From an uncultured Cellvibrio sp. (GTDB taxonomy: Bacteria; Pseudomonadota; Gammaproteobacteria; Pseudomonadales; Cellvibrionaceae): a stretch of 6,666 nt of DNA. The stretch spans positions 1 to 6,666 of the forward strand of contig CAMPIG010000274.1 of NCBI GenBank assembly GCA_946886255.1, read 5' to 3'. The notes below the pieces were generated by a model that ran no database searches, was not told the origin of the DNA, and saw nothing but the letters and a program-made list of their open reading frames with translations. Below, one piece after another: positions 6,351 to 6,666 of this stretch (the stretch's first letter is position 1; every line of letters starts with the position of its first letter). The position numbers and the translations under genes were made by a program.

Positions 6351-6666
6351 AACTGACACCCGTTGATTCTGTTGTGTGTTTGCCCAGCAGTGTGATGATC
6401 TTTTCAAACTGAAAATTGTTGACGAAGGTTTTGATATGTTCAATAAAGCCCGGCTGCGCCTGACGGTCTTGCTCCATCTGTTGCAGGTAATCCTGTAAAC
6501 CTTTTTTGTGGCCGATAATGGCTAACTCGCGTAACCGCTTGATATGAATATCGTCCGGGAGCTGTAAAACAGGGATTGCCGGAGCGGGTGTTTGAACAGC
6601 ATTGCTTACCGGCGATTTTTCATAGCACCAGGTTAAATTTAATAAGCGACCGATATGCTCCAGCAG
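6337..6666 (-). CDS. Hybrid histidine kinase, C-terminal end (partial)
   Basis: The frame is open from the right edge to a TAA at 6339-6337: 109 residues of a longer protein with no start in the window. It opens with LLEHIGRLLNLTWCYE, which reads like the last helix of a receiver domain in a hybrid kinase. A Pro/Ala linker follows, then LPDDIHIKRLRELAIIGHKK and, further on, FVNNFQFEKIITLL. This is the short helical tail commonly found after the receiver of large hybrid sensor kinases, of the form P-x-x-x-L-x-x-L-x-x-LA-x-IG with a final F-x-x-x-x-I-x-x-LL. The sensor, kinase core and phosphoacceptor lie outside the window, so the stimulus is unknown. The gene overlaps the response regulator by 14 bases in another frame, which indicates one operon and a working pair. 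The kinase identity is an inference from the tail and the context. Confidence 0.75.
   Translation of the reverse strand: MLEHIGRLLNLTWCYEKSPVSNAVQTPAPAIPVLQLPDDIHIKRLRELAIIGHKKGLQDYLQQMEQDRQAQPGFIEHIKTFVNNFQFEKIITLLGKHTTESTGVSYEQS

Noticed and set aside
6351..6443. Extended start for the response regulator at 6443
   Set aside because: The extra 31 residues lie antiphase within the kinase gene, do not resemble a domain, and the receiver begins correctly from ATG 6350.

Overview
The window looks like chromosomal DNA of a gammaproteobacterium of the Cellvibrio/Saccharophagus type. This is an inference from three things: lipoproteins with proline-, aspartate- and serine-rich linkers (one with a run of 12 serines), a PQQ-type sugar dehydrogenase joined to a cytochrome, and a GTAG-type REP hairpin pair of the kind scattered through Pseudomonadota genomes. 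No rRNA or marker gene is present to fix the species.

Layout. Positions 1-651 hold no gene I can defend, but contain two strong Rho-independent terminators reading rightward (358-383 and 520-541) and two near-identical palindromes (248-263 and 395-410). Positions 652-2892 (+) encode a 746-residue outer-membrane-type lipoprotein, a beta-propeller sugar dehydrogenase followed by a diheme cytochrome c domain. Positions 3050-4306 (+) encode a second lipoprotein with a poly-Ser linker, a fibronectin type III domain, a CAP/SCP domain and a C-terminal SdrD-B-like calcium-type domain. The convergent gap after it holds a pair of REP hairpins (4325-4409). On the minus strand follow a secreted ClpP-like (COG3904-type) protein (4470-5273), then a response regulator (5436-6350, receiver / middle domain / LuxR HTH) whose start overlaps the end of a hybrid histidine kinase gene (6337-6666) that runs off the right edge.

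How the genes may work together. The kinase and regulator form a translationally coupled two-component pair, closed by a terminator that overlaps the regulator's stop codon. The ClpP-like gene has its own candidate promoter behind that terminator. The two plus-strand lipoproteins share cell location and orientation but are 157 bases apart, so an operon is possible rather than shown. The dehydrogenase-cytochrome fusion is the most distinctive protein: it carries its oxidising site and its electron relay in one chain. Nothing in the window resembles a defence system, prophage, CRISPR array or transposase.
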